Origin: Rhodobacterales bacterium 32-67-9
GTDB taxonomy: Bacteria; Pseudomonadota; Alphaproteobacteria; Rhodobacterales; Rhodobacteraceae
NCBI GenBank assembly: GCA_002280515.1
Contig: NCEA01000004.1
Location: 1 to 64,000 of the forward strand
DNA: 64,000 nucleotides
Reading direction: 5' to 3'
Position 1 is the stretch's first letter. Every line of letters starts with the position of its first letter. Below are positions 44,621-52,665 of this stretch, one piece after another. The notes under the pieces are model-generated. The model was given only the letters and a program-made list of their open reading frames with translations. It ran no database searches and had not been told where the DNA came from. A program made the position numbers and the translations under genes.

Positions 44621-45917
44621 GGCTCAGATGCGCCCTTGCGTCGTTCGCGGGGGTGATCCGCAAAAGCATGTCGCGCAGGTTGCCGGCGATGGTGCATTCG
44701 TTGACCGGATAGGCGATCTGGCCGTTCTCGACCCAGAAGCCGGAGGCGCCGCGCGAATAGTCGCCCGTCGTTGAATTGATCGACGAGCCGATCATCGAGG
44801 TGATGACAAGGCCGGTTCCCATCTCCTCCAGCAATTGTTCGCGGCTATGGTCGCCCTGCGTCAGCGCGATGTTGGAAATGCTGGGTGCAGGGGGCGAGGA
44901 GGTGCCGCGCGTCGCCGAGGCGGTGGAGGTCAGCCCGAGCTTCCGGGCGGTGCCAAGGTCGAGCGTCCAGCCCAGCAGGATGCCATCGCGCACGACGTCG
45001 CGCGCCTCGGTCGCCAGCCCCTCGGCGTCGAAGGGGCGGGAGCCGGAGATGCGCGGGCGGTGCGGGTTCTCATAGATCGAAAGCCCCTTCGGCAGCACCT
45101 GTTCGCCCATCGCGTCGCGCAGCCAGGACGAACCGCGCACGATGGCGCTGCCGTTGATCGCTGACAGGAGATGGCCGATGAGGCCGGCGGCAATGCGTTC
45201 GTCGAACAGGACCGGGTACGCGCCGGTCTTCGGCTTGCGCGCACCGGCACGTTCGACGGCGCGGGTGCCGGCGAGGCGACCGATCTCTTCGGCCGAGGGC
45301 AGGTCGTGCTGGTAGGTCCGGCTTTCGGCGGCCCAGTCGCGCTCCATCTTCAGCCCGTCGCCGGAAATCGCCACGGCGGAGGTGGAGCGCGAGGTGCGTC
45401 CGTAGCCGCCGGCGAAGCCGTTGGTTGCCGCCAGAAATATCCTGCGGCGAGCGTAGCTCGCCGATGCCGACTGGCACTGGCTTACGCCCCTGACGGCAAG
45501 CGCCGCCGCCTCGGCCCGGCGGGCATCGTCTTCGAGCGCTGCGGGCCCCGGTTCGGGCGCGCGGTCGACCAGATCGAGCGCGCCAAGATCCCAGGCGCTG
45601 GCAAGCTCGGCCCTGTCCGCAAGCCCGAGGGTCGGATCCTCGGGCGCCTCCCTTGCCATCGCCACGGCACGCTCTGCCATTTCCGCGATGGTGCGCGTCG
45701 ACGCGTCGGAGGCCGAGACGCAGGCCTGACGCTTGCCGACGAGAACCCGCAGGCCGATCTCGATCCCCTCGGAGCGCTCGGCCTGTTCCAGCGTTCCCGC
45801 GCGCACGTCGACGGACACGGATGTGCCATCGACCGCGATCGCATCCGCGGCGCTGGCGCCGGCCGTCTTCGCGGCGGCAAGCAGCGCCTCGGTCAGTGGG
45901 GCGAGACGGTCGGGCAT
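44571..45917 (-). CDS. pmbA: TldD/PmbA-family metalloprotease PmbA
   Basis: PmbA (TldE) pairs with TldD to form a cytoplasmic Zn-protease. The 448-residue protein has the N-terminal VDVRAGTLEQAERSEGIEIGLRVLVGKRQACVSASD and the C-terminal SINSTTGDYSRGASGFWVENGQIAYPVNECTIAGNLRDML. It lacks the HExxxH motif found in TldD, as expected for the PmbA subunit. ATG 45917 starts MPDRLAPL. Downstream cysQ overlaps it. Confidence 0.93.
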   Translation of the reverse strand: MPDRLAPLTEALLAAAKTAGASAADAIAVDGTSVSVDVRAGTLEQAERSEGIEIGLRVLVGKRQACVSASDASTRTIAEMAERAVAMAREAPEDPTLGLADRAELASAWDLGALDLVDRAPEPGPAALEDDARRAEAAALAVRGVSQCQSASASYARRRIFLAATNGFAGGYGRTSRSTSAVAISGDGLKMERDWAAESRTYQHDLPSAEEIGRLAGTRAVERAGARKPKTGAYPVLFDERIAAGLIGHLLSAINGSAIVRGSSWLRDAMGEQVLPKGLSIYENPHRPRISGSRPFDAEGLATEARDVVRDGILLGWTLDLGTARKLGLTSTASATRGTSSPPAPSISNIALTQGDHSREQLLEEMGTGLVITSMIGSSINSTTGDYSRGASGFWVENGQIAYPVNECTIAGNLRDMLLRITPANDARAHLSHVVPSLLVEGLTLAGA

Positions 45918-45983
45918 GGGAGCGGTCCTGCTAGGGTTGCGGTCGACTAGCACGTAGTCCGGCAACGGGCAGGGCGCAAGGGT

Positions 45984-46011
45984 GGCAAGGCGGGGGACCA
46001 CCCGCCTTGCC
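45984..46011 (-). terminator. Strong hairpin after the DUF2125 gene
   Basis: GGCAAGGCGGG / CCCGCCTTGCC, perfect 11-bp arms with a 6-nt loop, 15 bp past the stop. No T tract follows on the minus strand, so it may be a stability hairpin or rely on Rho. Confidence 0.6.
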
Positions 46012-46025
46012 GGTGTCGTTCCGGC

Positions 46026-47516
46026 CTACTGGATCTGCTGGCCGTTGGCGAAGACGCTGCCGCCTTCCTTGAACTCGATCTTCGAGGTCAGCGTATCCTC
46101 GCCGGTGGGCACCGCGAAGAGGCCCATCATCATCCGGGCGCCCATCGCCTGATCCTCGGGCACGAACCCCATCGCGACAAGCTTGTCGATCAGGCCGTTG
46201 CCGCCGATGAGCTGGAGGTCGACCGAGCCGACGGGAATCGGCATTCCGGCCGAGTTGTCGAAGGTCATCGCGCCGTTGCCCGTCAGTTCGGCGCCGACGG
46301 CCGCGACCTTGAGTTCGTTGATGTCGAGCGTCTCGACCTCACCCGGCGGGGCGTTGACAATGGTTTCCGCCTCTTTCGGGTCGAAGATGTTCACCAGCAT
46401 CTTCGCCGCGCCCTTGATGTCGAGGATCAGTGTCGCCGGATCGCGCGGAAGCTGGCTTGCCGGGTCGAACATCGACCAGAGTCCATCGGACACCTCAAGA
46501 TCGACGAGTTTGACCAGTAGCCCGAAGGGCTGCGCTGTATCCCCCTTGGCGACCGGCAGGGTCAGGTCGAACGCCGATTGCGCCAGCGAAAGGTCGATCG
46601 GCACCGGGAAGGCCGACATCTGCATCGACACATTGGAATCGCGCCCCTCGCCGCCATAGGCCAGACCGTCCTTCGACATCTTGAAGTGCAGCGAGCCGCC
46701 GCCACCCGTCGACTGGACGTTCACCGTTTCCTCGCCGTCCTTGAAGTCCATGACATATCCGCCGCCGGTATAGCCGAACGTCCCGTCCATCGAGAGCCCG
46801 GCCTGAAGGGCGGCATTCATGTCGGCCATGTCGATCCCGTCCGGAATCGCGGCCGAGGATGTCCCCGCAAGCCCGGTGAGCGTGCCCGAGGCCGAGAAGT
46901 CGCCCTTGCCCTCCGGGTCCTGTGCCGCGATCTTGAAATCGACTTTCTCGGCCTTCATGTCCGAGGTAAGCGCCCGTCCACCGTCGCTGATCATGCGGTA
47001 GCTGCCGGAATTGCCGGTCAGGGTCGCATTGAGGGTCAGCGGTACCTCGGCCCCGTCCACCGTCATCCCGTCGATGACGATGGCCATTTCCGGCGCGGTG
47101 AAATCGTAGGTCGTGTCCCCGGCAATGCCGGAGACAATCACCGACAGCCCGCTCTGGGTGATCTTTACCCCCATGTCGACGGGTTCACCGGTTTCCGGCT
47201 TGGTCAGGACCATCACCGGGATTTCGTCGGACATGGTTACTTCGACCCGGCCGTCGCCAAGCTCCTTCAGCCGGATTTCCGCGATGGTCGCCGAAAGGCC
47301 GCCTTCTGGCGTCTGCGTCGCGAAGACGGCGTCGGTGACGACCAGCGTGTCGCCCTCCATGCCCTTCGAGCCCGCGGTGACCGACTGACCGAGATCGGCG
47401 TAGTAGTCCGCCATGCCCTGCCAGACCTCCTCGGCCGTCACATCGGCACGCAGCGCCGCGGAGCCGAGCAGGAAGGCGGATAGCGTGACCGCGCCAAGAC
47501 CTGTCCATTGTTTCAT
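46026..47516 (-). CDS. DUF2125 exported protein
   Basis: The 496-residue protein has a signal peptide (MKQWTGLGAVTLSAFLLGSAALRA, cleavage probably near 24) and then a beta-rich, Gly/Asp/Thr-rich body matching DUF2125, a family confined largely to Rhodobacterales and relatives. Its repeating beta-strand pattern (TYDFTAPEMAIVIDGMTVDG, TNSGSYRMISDGG) resembles the AsmA/YdbH-type proteins of the envelope. The function is unknown; periplasm or outer membrane location is inferred from the signal. ATG 47516 gives the signal peptide. Confidence 0.85.
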   Translation of the reverse strand: MKQWTGLGAVTLSAFLLGSAALRADVTAEEVWQGMADYYADLGQSVTAGSKGMEGDTLVVTDAVFATQTPEGGLSATIAEIRLKELGDGRVEVTMSDEIPVMVLTKPETGEPVDMGVKITQSGLSVIVSGIAGDTTYDFTAPEMAIVIDGMTVDGAEVPLTLNATLTGNSGSYRMISDGGRALTSDMKAEKVDFKIAAQDPEGKGDFSASGTLTGLAGTSSAAIPDGIDMADMNAALQAGLSMDGTFGYTGGGYVMDFKDGEETVNVQSTGGGGSLHFKMSKDGLAYGGEGRDSNVSMQMSAFPVPIDLSLAQSAFDLTLPVAKGDTAQPFGLLVKLVDLEVSDGLWSMFDPASQLPRDPATLILDIKGAAKMLVNIFDPKEAETIVNAPPGEVETLDINELKVAAVGAELTGNGAMTFDNSAGMPIPVGSVDLQLIGGNGLIDKLVAMGFVPEDQAMGARMMMGLFAVPTGEDTLTSKIEFKEGGSVFANGQQIQ

Positions 47517-47590
47517 AATCAAGCCTGCCTTGTGTTCAAATGCGTGCCACAGCATCCGCTCACCGCAGGGGGCGGTCAAGGGTCACCGGG

Positions 47591-47609
47591 GGATGGAATT
47601 CCTCCATCC
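47591..47609. promoter_or_regulatory. 7-bp inverted repeat before the enoyl-CoA hydratase gene
   Basis: GGATGGA-ATTCC-TCCATCC, perfect arms, centred 56 bp before the hydratase ATG in a 139-bp divergent gap. It could be an operator for the hydratase or a hairpin; it is not otherwise explained. Confidence 0.35.
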
Positions 47610-47655
47610 GATGCTGTTACAGGGGAACAATCGGGCGATTTGAAGGCGGTGGCGC

Positions 47656-48270
47656 ATGATCCGGCTGGAGAAGGAGGACGGGCTTTGGCGGGTGGTGATC
47701 GCGCGCGAGGCGAAGGCGAATTCGCTGACCCGCGACATGCTGACGGAACTGGCCGGGATCGCCGAGGCCGCGGGGCGCGAACCGGCGCGGGCATTGGTCC
47801 TGACCGGCGAGGGCAAGGTCTTTTCGGCCGGAGCCGACCTTGACGAGGCGCGGGCCGGCCTTGCCACCGATCCGGTCTGGGAACGTCTGTCGGGCGCCAT
47901 TGCGGGCCTGCCCTGCCTGACCATCGCGGCGCTGAACGGCACGCTCGCTGGCGGCGCCTTCGGCATGGTGCTTGCCTGCGACCTCAGGATCGCGGTCGCG
48001 GGCGCGAAGTTCTTCTACCCTGTCATGAAGCTCGGTTTCCTGCCGCAGCCGTCGGACCCGGCCCGGCTAGCCGCGCTGGTCGGGCCCGCCAGGGCGAAGA
48101 TGATCCTGATGGCGGGGCAGAAGATCGGGGCCGACGAGGCACTGGCCTGGGGGCTCGTCGACCGGATCGTCGCGCCGGACGCACTTGCCGCGACTGTCGC
48201 GGCGCTGGTCGCCGACACGCTCGGCGCCACGGCCGCGCACGCGGCGGGGATCAAGGCGCTTCTGCGCTGA
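47656..48270 (+). CDS. Short enoyl-CoA hydratase/isomerase family protein
   Basis: The 204-residue crotonase-fold protein includes the oxyanion-hole regions KVFSAGADLDE near residue 54 and LNGTLAGGAFGMVLACDLRIAVAGAKFFYPVMKLGF near 94-128. It is shorter than the usual 255-260 residues because the C-terminal oligomerisation helices are reduced, though the end (ALAWGLVDRIVAPDAL) is in place. The catalytic Glu pair of hydratases is not clear, so isomerase or another crotonase reaction is possible. It converges on gdx across 6 bp. Confidence 0.85.
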   Translation: MIRLEKEDGLWRVVIAREAKANSLTRDMLTELAGIAEAAGREPARALVLTGEGKVFSAGADLDEARAGLATDPVWERLSGAIAGLPCLTIAALNGTLAGGAFGMVLACDLRIAVAGAKFFYPVMKLGFLPQPSDPARLAALVGPARAKMILMAGQKIGADEALAWGLVDRIVAPDALAATVAALVADTLGATAAHAAGIKALLR

Positions 48271-48276
48271 GCCGGG

Positions 48277-48597
48277 TCAGTGGCCGGATACCAGTTTCAA
48301 CCCGATGATCCCGACCAGGATGAGCCCGATGCAGGCCAGGCGCAGCAGGTCCGATGGCTCGTTGAAAAGGAGGATACCGAGGGCGACGGTCCCGAGGGTC
48401 CCGATGCCGGTCCAGACCGCATAGGCGGTGCCCATCGGCAGAGTCCGGAGCGCGAGCGCGAGAAAGACCATGCTGGCGACGATCGCGACAGAGGTCAGGA
48501 CACTTGGCCACAGCCGCGTGAATCCTTCAGTATACTTAAGCCCAACCGCCCAGCCGACCTCCATAAGGCCGGCAATCAACAAATAGAACCAGGACAA
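48277..48597 (-). CDS. gdx: Guanidinium exporter Gdx (SugE, SMR family)
   Basis: The 106-residue, four-helix SMR transporter exports guanidinium in exchange for protons. It matches the Gdx (SugE) subgroup: [26 protein letters not shown] with the coupling Glu13, [20 protein letters not shown] with the subgroup-defining [11 protein letters not shown], and [22 protein letters not shown] at the end. The start is TTG, with GGAGG five bases upstream. I see no guanidine-I, -II or -III riboswitch in the short upstream gap, so control must be different. The nearby catabolism of guanidino compounds on the same chromosome makes this activity relevant. Confidence 0.88.
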   Translation of the reverse strand: MSWFYLLIAGLMEVGWAVGLKYTEGFTRLWPSVLTSVAIVASMVFLALALRTLPMGTAYAVWTGIGTLGTVALGILLFNEPSDLLRLACIGLILVGIIGLKLVSGH

Positions 48598-48633
48598 TCT
48601 CGCCTCCGCAGCTGTCTGACCCGAGGACGCTAC

Positions 48634-48649
48634 GCCGCCTGCGGGCGGC
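48634..48649 (-). terminator. Short hairpin after the HNH gene
   Basis: GCCGCC-TGCG-GGCGGC, a perfect 6-bp GC stem, 3 bp past the HNH stop on the minus strand. No T run follows; it might end or separate the HNH and gdx transcripts. Confidence 0.4.
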
Positions 48650-48651
48650 CT

Positions 48652-48966
48652 TCAATGCCGGTTCTTCGGCCGTCGCGGCCCTGGTACGCGCGACACGAAA
48701 CCCGGCGGCCGTCCGGCGACCCAGCGGACGAAGGCTGCGATGCGGGGATGGGTGCGCAGCGCCTCGACCGTCGGGTAATCGCGGGCAAGTTCGGCTTCGG
48801 TCAGCGAGGCGTGGATCTCGGCATGGCAGATCGCGTGAAGCAATACCGTCTCGCCGCCCTTGCCGCCCTTCAGGCGTGGCACAAGGTGATGCCGGCTTTG
48901 CACGACATCGGGCGGAATCGGGCGCCCGCAAAGCGCGCAGATCGGATCGCTCTCGTCCGGATGCAA
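48652..48966 (-). CDS. Small HNH-endonuclease-like protein
   Basis: The 104-residue protein has a zinc-ribbon-like CALC (ICALCGRPIPPDVVQSRHHLVPRLKGGKGGETVLLHAICHAEIHASLTEAELA), where HH, the downstream His of ICHAEIHA and Cys residues fit an HNH nuclease core. The start is TTG 48966, with AAGGGGGAA upstream; no in-frame ATG fits. The C-terminal tail is basic (PGPRRPKNRH). DNA cleavage is predicted from family; the target is unknown. It diverges from the MscS gene. Confidence 0.78.
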   Translation of the reverse strand: MHPDESDPICALCGRPIPPDVVQSRHHLVPRLKGGKGGETVLLHAICHAEIHASLTEAELARDYPTVEALRTHPRIAAFVRWVAGRPPGFVSRVPGPRRPKNRH

Positions 48967-49039
48967 CGGGCTTCCCCCTTGTCTCCACGCGGCTTTCTTG
49001 CCAGAGGATGTGTCCAAAGAGCAAGCCCAAGGAAAGCCA

Positions 49040-50353
49040 ATGGACGGCCAGCCGGAAATCGTCACGAAGGCGCTCGCCTACGTTCAGGACGGATGGGATC
49101 TGGCACTCAGCTGGATGACAAGCCCAGCCGCGTGGTCGCAGTTCGCGCTGCTCGTCCTGTCGTGGGGGCTGTCGGTCTTTGTCTCGCGCCGCTTCGGGCC
49201 GCGTATCCAGGCGTTCGTCGGGCCGAAGGACGGCGCCCGGGGGCCGGTCGCGGCGCTGCGCCGTTTCGCATTGCGGTTCCTGCCCCTGCTCTTGCCGCTC
49301 TTGGCCTACGGGTTCACCGCGATCGGCGAGGCCTTCACGCGCTCGGTCTTCGGGTCCGGCGCGGTGATCGCCTTCGGCAAGCGGGTCTTCCTGTTCCTTG
49401 CCGCCCGGATCTTCGCGACGAAGATCCTGCGCGATCCGTTCCTCAGGCTGCTCGCCCGCTACGTGCTGATCCCTGTCGCGGCGCTTTACGCGCTGGGCCT
49501 GACCGACGAGGCGGCGCTCTGGCTCGAAAGCCTGAAGGTCGAGCTGGGGAACATCACCGTCTCGATGGCCGCGCTGATCCGGGGCGCGATCGCCGGAAGC
49601 CTGCTCTTCTGGCTCGGGTCGTGGTCGAACCGGCAGAGCTCCGATTACATCAAGTCGCAGGAGGAACTGCGGCCGGCGACCCGCGAACTGGCCGCGAAGG
49701 CCGCAGAGATCGCGATCTTCGGCGTTGCCTTCCTGCTGCTGCTCAACATCATGGGGATCGACCTGACGACCGTCGCGGTCCTCGGCGGCGCGCTCGGTGT
49801 CGGGATCGGCCTCGGCCTCCAGCAGATCGCCGCGAATTTCATCTCGGGCATCATCTTGCTGATCGAGGGACAGACGACCGTCGGCGATTATGTGGAACTG
49901 GATGGCGGAGAGGCGGGGACCATCGTCAGGATGACCGCGCGGGCCTGTATCCTCGAAACCTTCGATGGCAAGTGGATCGTGGTGCCGAACGAGCATTTCA
50001 TCACCACGCGGGTGGTGAACTTCTCCGATCAAGGCAGCGCCAACCGCTACGAGGTCGCGTTCTCGGTCAGCTACGACACCGATATCAACCTGGTGCCCGA
50101 AATCATCGCGACCGCCGTCGCGGCCCTTCCCTTCGTCCTCGCCAAGCCCGAGGCGCCGGATTGCGAGCTGAAGGGCTTCGGTGAATCGGGGATCGACTTC
50201 GTCGTTGAATACTGGGTCAACGGCATCGACGACGGGCGCAACAAATATGCCAGCCAGGTTCTGTTCGCCGTGTGGAACGCCCTCAAGGCTGCGGGAATCG
50301 AAATCCCCTACCCGCACCGCGTTGTCGAATTGAAGGGCGGATTGCCGAAATGA
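49040..50353 (+). CDS. MscS-family small-conductance mechanosensitive channel
   Basis: The 437-residue channel has hydrophobic helices from about residue 30 to 240. The pore helix and beta domain are LGVGIGLGLQQIAANFISGIILLIEGQTTVGDYVELDG. The C-terminal vestibule has VPNEHFITTRVVNFSDQGSANRYEVAFSVSYDTDINLVPEII and VEYWVNG. It opens under membrane tension to release osmolytes on down-shock. ATG 49040 follows AAGGAAAG. The stop overlaps the flavoprotein ATG (ATGA). Confidence 0.93.
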   Translation: MDGQPEIVTKALAYVQDGWDLALSWMTSPAAWSQFALLVLSWGLSVFVSRRFGPRIQAFVGPKDGARGPVAALRRFALRFLPLLLPLLAYGFTAIGEAFTRSVFGSGAVIAFGKRVFLFLAARIFATKILRDPFLRLLARYVLIPVAALYALGLTDEAALWLESLKVELGNITVSMAALIRGAIAGSLLFWLGSWSNRQSSDYIKSQEELRPATRELAAKAAEIAIFGVAFLLLLNIMGIDLTTVAVLGGALGVGIGLGLQQIAANFISGIILLIEGQTTVGDYVELDGGEAGTIVRMTARACILETFDGKWIVVPNEHFITTRVVNFSDQGSANRYEVAFSVSYDTDINLVPEIIATAVAALPFVLAKPEAPDCELKGFGESGIDFVVEYWVNGIDDGRNKYASQVLFAVWNALKAAGIEIPYPHRVVELKGGLPK

Positions 50354-51513
50354 CCGACGCGCTTGTCATCGGTGCCGGTCCTGCCGGGCTGATGGCGGCG
50401 GAGGCCTTGACCGCAGCCGGGCGGCAGGTGGTACTCTGCGAAGGCAAGCCTTCGCCGGCCCGCAAGTTCCTGATGGCCGGCAAGTCGGGCCTGAACCTGA
50501 CCAAGGACGAACCGCTCGCGGATTTCTGCGGCCGCTACGACGCGGACTGGCTGCGGCCCATCCTGGAGGCGTTCGGGCCGGAGGCCGTCATGGGCTGGGC
50601 GCGGGATCTTGGGCAGGAGGTGTTCACCGGATCATCGGGGCGGGTTTTCCCGGCGGCGATGAAGGCCTCGCCGCTGTTGCGGGCCTGGCTCGCGCGGCTC
50701 GGGCAGGCGGGTGTCCAACTGCGAACCCGTTGGCGCTGGGCGGGGTTCGAGGGCGACGGTTTCGCCTTCGACACACCAGAGGGGCGGCAGCTGATCCGCC
50801 CTCGGGTCACGGTTCTGGCGCTCGGGGGCGCAAGCTGGTCGCGGCTCGGCTCCGACGCGGCCTGGGTGCCGTGGCTTGGCGCGCGGGGCGTCGGGATCAC
50901 CCCGTTCCAGCCGGCCAACATGGGCCTCCGGGTCGACTGGTCCGCCCAGATGCAGCGGTTCTTCGGCCAGCCGGTCAAAGGCGCCGCACTGATCGCGGGA
51001 GGGCAGGTCGAACGCGGAGAATTCGTGATCTCGGTGCGCGGGATCGAGGGCGGCGGCGTCTACGCGGTGTCGCGCGCGGTTCGTGGTGGCGCACCCCTCT
51101 ATCTTGACCTCCTGCCGGGGCGCAGCCCGGTCGAGGTTGCGGGGCGGCTCGCGAAAGGGCCGGGCAAAGAGACGGTGGCGAACTGGTTGCGGAAGATGCT
51201 GAAGCTCGACCCGGCCCGGATCGCCCTCTTGCAGGAATGGGGCCGGCCGCTGCCGAAGGGCGAGGCGCTGGCTCGCCTGATCAAGGCGCTGCCGGTGCGC
51301 CATTTCGGCCCGCGCCCGATTGACGAGGCGATCTCTTCCGCCGGCGGCATCTCGCGGGAAAGCCTGACCGAAGGGCTGGAACTGACGACACTGCCGGGCG
51401 TCTTCGCCGCCGGCGAGATGCTTGACTGGGAGGCGCCGACGGGCGGCTATCTTCTAACTGCCTGCCTCGCGACCGGCCTCTGGGCCGGGCGGGCGGCGGC
51501 GGAACGGCGCTGA
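50350..51513 (+). CDS. HI0933-family NAD(P)/FAD-dependent oxidoreductase
   Basis: The 387-residue flavoprotein has the Rossmann motif ALVIGAGPAGLMAAEALTAAGRQVVLCE at the start. The KFLMAGKSGLNLTKDEP segment that follows is a HI0933-family hallmark, as are GQEVFTGSSGRVFPAAMKA and the C-terminal GVFAAGEMLDWEAPTGGYLLTACLATGLWAGRAAA. Its substrate is not known. It is coupled to the MscS gene by a 4-bp overlap. Confidence 0.9.
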   Translation: MTDALVIGAGPAGLMAAEALTAAGRQVVLCEGKPSPARKFLMAGKSGLNLTKDEPLADFCGRYDADWLRPILEAFGPEAVMGWARDLGQEVFTGSSGRVFPAAMKASPLLRAWLARLGQAGVQLRTRWRWAGFEGDGFAFDTPEGRQLIRPRVTVLALGGASWSRLGSDAAWVPWLGARGVGITPFQPANMGLRVDWSAQMQRFFGQPVKGAALIAGGQVERGEFVISVRGIEGGGVYAVSRAVRGGAPLYLDLLPGRSPVEVAGRLAKGPGKETVANWLRKMLKLDPARIALLQEWGRPLPKGEALARLIKALPVRHFGPRPIDEAISSAGGISRESLTEGLELTTLPGVFAAGEMLDWEAPTGGYLLTACLATGLWAGRAAAERR

Positions 51514-51635
51514 CCGAAGTCGGACACGCGGCAGCGGGGCGCTGATCGGCGGTGGCAACCGATGTCCACGTCTCAAGACGCGGCCGGATGTGATAAGATC
51601 CTGACTTCGGAACAGCAGATCTGTCGGAGGAAAAC

Positions 51636-51899
51636 ATGAAGACTCTGATGCTTGCGATACCGTTGGTTTCCATCGTGGCGGCCTGCGAGACGCCCGAAGA
51701 ACGCGCCGTCGGAACCGGCGCCCTTGCCGGCGCCGCGTTGGGCGCGGCGGTCGCCGATGACGGCGACCGCGCCGAAGGAGCGCTGATCGGCGGCGCGGCG
51801 GGCGCGGTTGTCGGCGGCCTGATTGGCCAGGCGCAGCAGCCGGGCGACTGCGTGTACCAGGACCGTTACGGCAACCGCTATGTCGCCGCCTGCCCGTAA
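51636..51899 (+). CDS. Glycine-zipper lipoprotein, hypothetical
   Basis: The 87-residue protein has a lipoprotein signal with lipobox VAAC at Cys17. A glycine/alanine-rich zipper (GTGALAGAALGAAVADDGDRAEGALIGGAAGAVVGGLIGQA) follows, a feature of small outer-membrane-associated lipoproteins. The end, CVYQDRYGNRYVAACP, has two Cys. CGGAGG lies upstream of ATG 51636 and the 122-bp gap before it can hold a promoter. The function is unknown. Confidence 0.8.
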   Translation: MKTLMLAIPLVSIVAACETPEERAVGTGALAGAALGAAVADDGDRAEGALIGGAAGAVVGGLIGQAQQPGDCVYQDRYGNRYVAACP

Positions 51900-51997
51900 G
51901 GCGCGCACCGCCGCAATTCGCGATTCACGCGGATCTGACCCCGGTCCTTGTGGTTCGGGTTCCGCTGCCCGATGTCCCGGCGTGACCCAGCGGCGCC

Positions 51998-52585
51998 TCA
52001 GCGCGCCATGGCCCGGATATAGGCCGGCCGCTTGCGCATCCGCTCAAGATAGCTCGTGAGCTTGTGCTCCACAATCGGGAACTTCGCCCCGAGCGCCCAA
52101 TTGCCGCAATGGGTCAGGATGATGTCGGGCACCGTCATGATGTCGCCCATCAGGAACGGTCCTTCGCCCATGCGGTGGACCAGCGTCTTCTGGCTGCGCT
52201 CGAATTCCCAGCGGAGCGTGTTCTTGATCGCGGCGTGGCGCAGTTCCTCGGGCAGGATGAAGCTGTGGCGCGCCGCCATCCATAGAGCAGCGTCGAATTC
52301 GTCGAGCAGGAACTGCGTGAGGCTGTCTTGCCGGGCGCGGTCAAGCGTGCCGGCCCGGTGGGTCAGTTTGCCGTGCTTGTCCGCGAGATACTGGATGATC
52401 GCCGTCGAATCGGTGATCGGTGTGCCGTCCTCGATCAGGACCGGAATCTTGCCGGCCGGATTGAAGGCGGTCACCCCTTCGGAGCGCGGCGGGGCCGGGA
52501 CGTGGTCGTAGGCAGCCTCCAGTTCCTCCAGCATCCAAAGGACGCGCGCCGCGCGGCTCTTGACGGTTCCGATGACGGTATACAT
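51998..52585 (-). CDS. Glutathione S-transferase family protein
   Basis: The 195-residue protein has the N-terminal thioredoxin-like domain (MYTVIGTVKSRAARVLWMLEELEAAYDHVPAPP, then NPAGKIPVLIEDGTPITDSTAIIQYLADKHG with the conserved cis-Pro and the Asp-Ser glutathione contact) and a helical C-terminal half (GEGPFLMGDIMTVPDIILTHCGNWA). It should bind glutathione; the substrate is unknown. ATG 52585 gives the usual N-terminus. Confidence 0.9.
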   Translation of the reverse strand: MYTVIGTVKSRAARVLWMLEELEAAYDHVPAPPRSEGVTAFNPAGKIPVLIEDGTPITDSTAIIQYLADKHGKLTHRAGTLDRARQDSLTQFLLDEFDAALWMAARHSFILPEELRHAAIKNTLRWEFERSQKTLVHRMGEGPFLMGDIMTVPDIILTHCGNWALGAKFPIVEHKLTSYLERMRKRPAYIRAMAR

Positions 52586-52665
52586 GGACGGGCTCCGCTG
52601 AGGGTTGGCGCATGGAGCCACGCGGACGCTGCGGGCGCAAGTGGCGGATGCAGGGCCGGCGTGGT

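Noticed and set aside
48598-48651. Possible guanidine riboswitch before gdx
   Set aside because: Looked for the paired ACGR hairpin loops of guanidine-II and the conserved guanidine-I and -III text by eye; only a GCCGCC-TGCG-GGCGGC hairpin is present. A covariance search would settle it.
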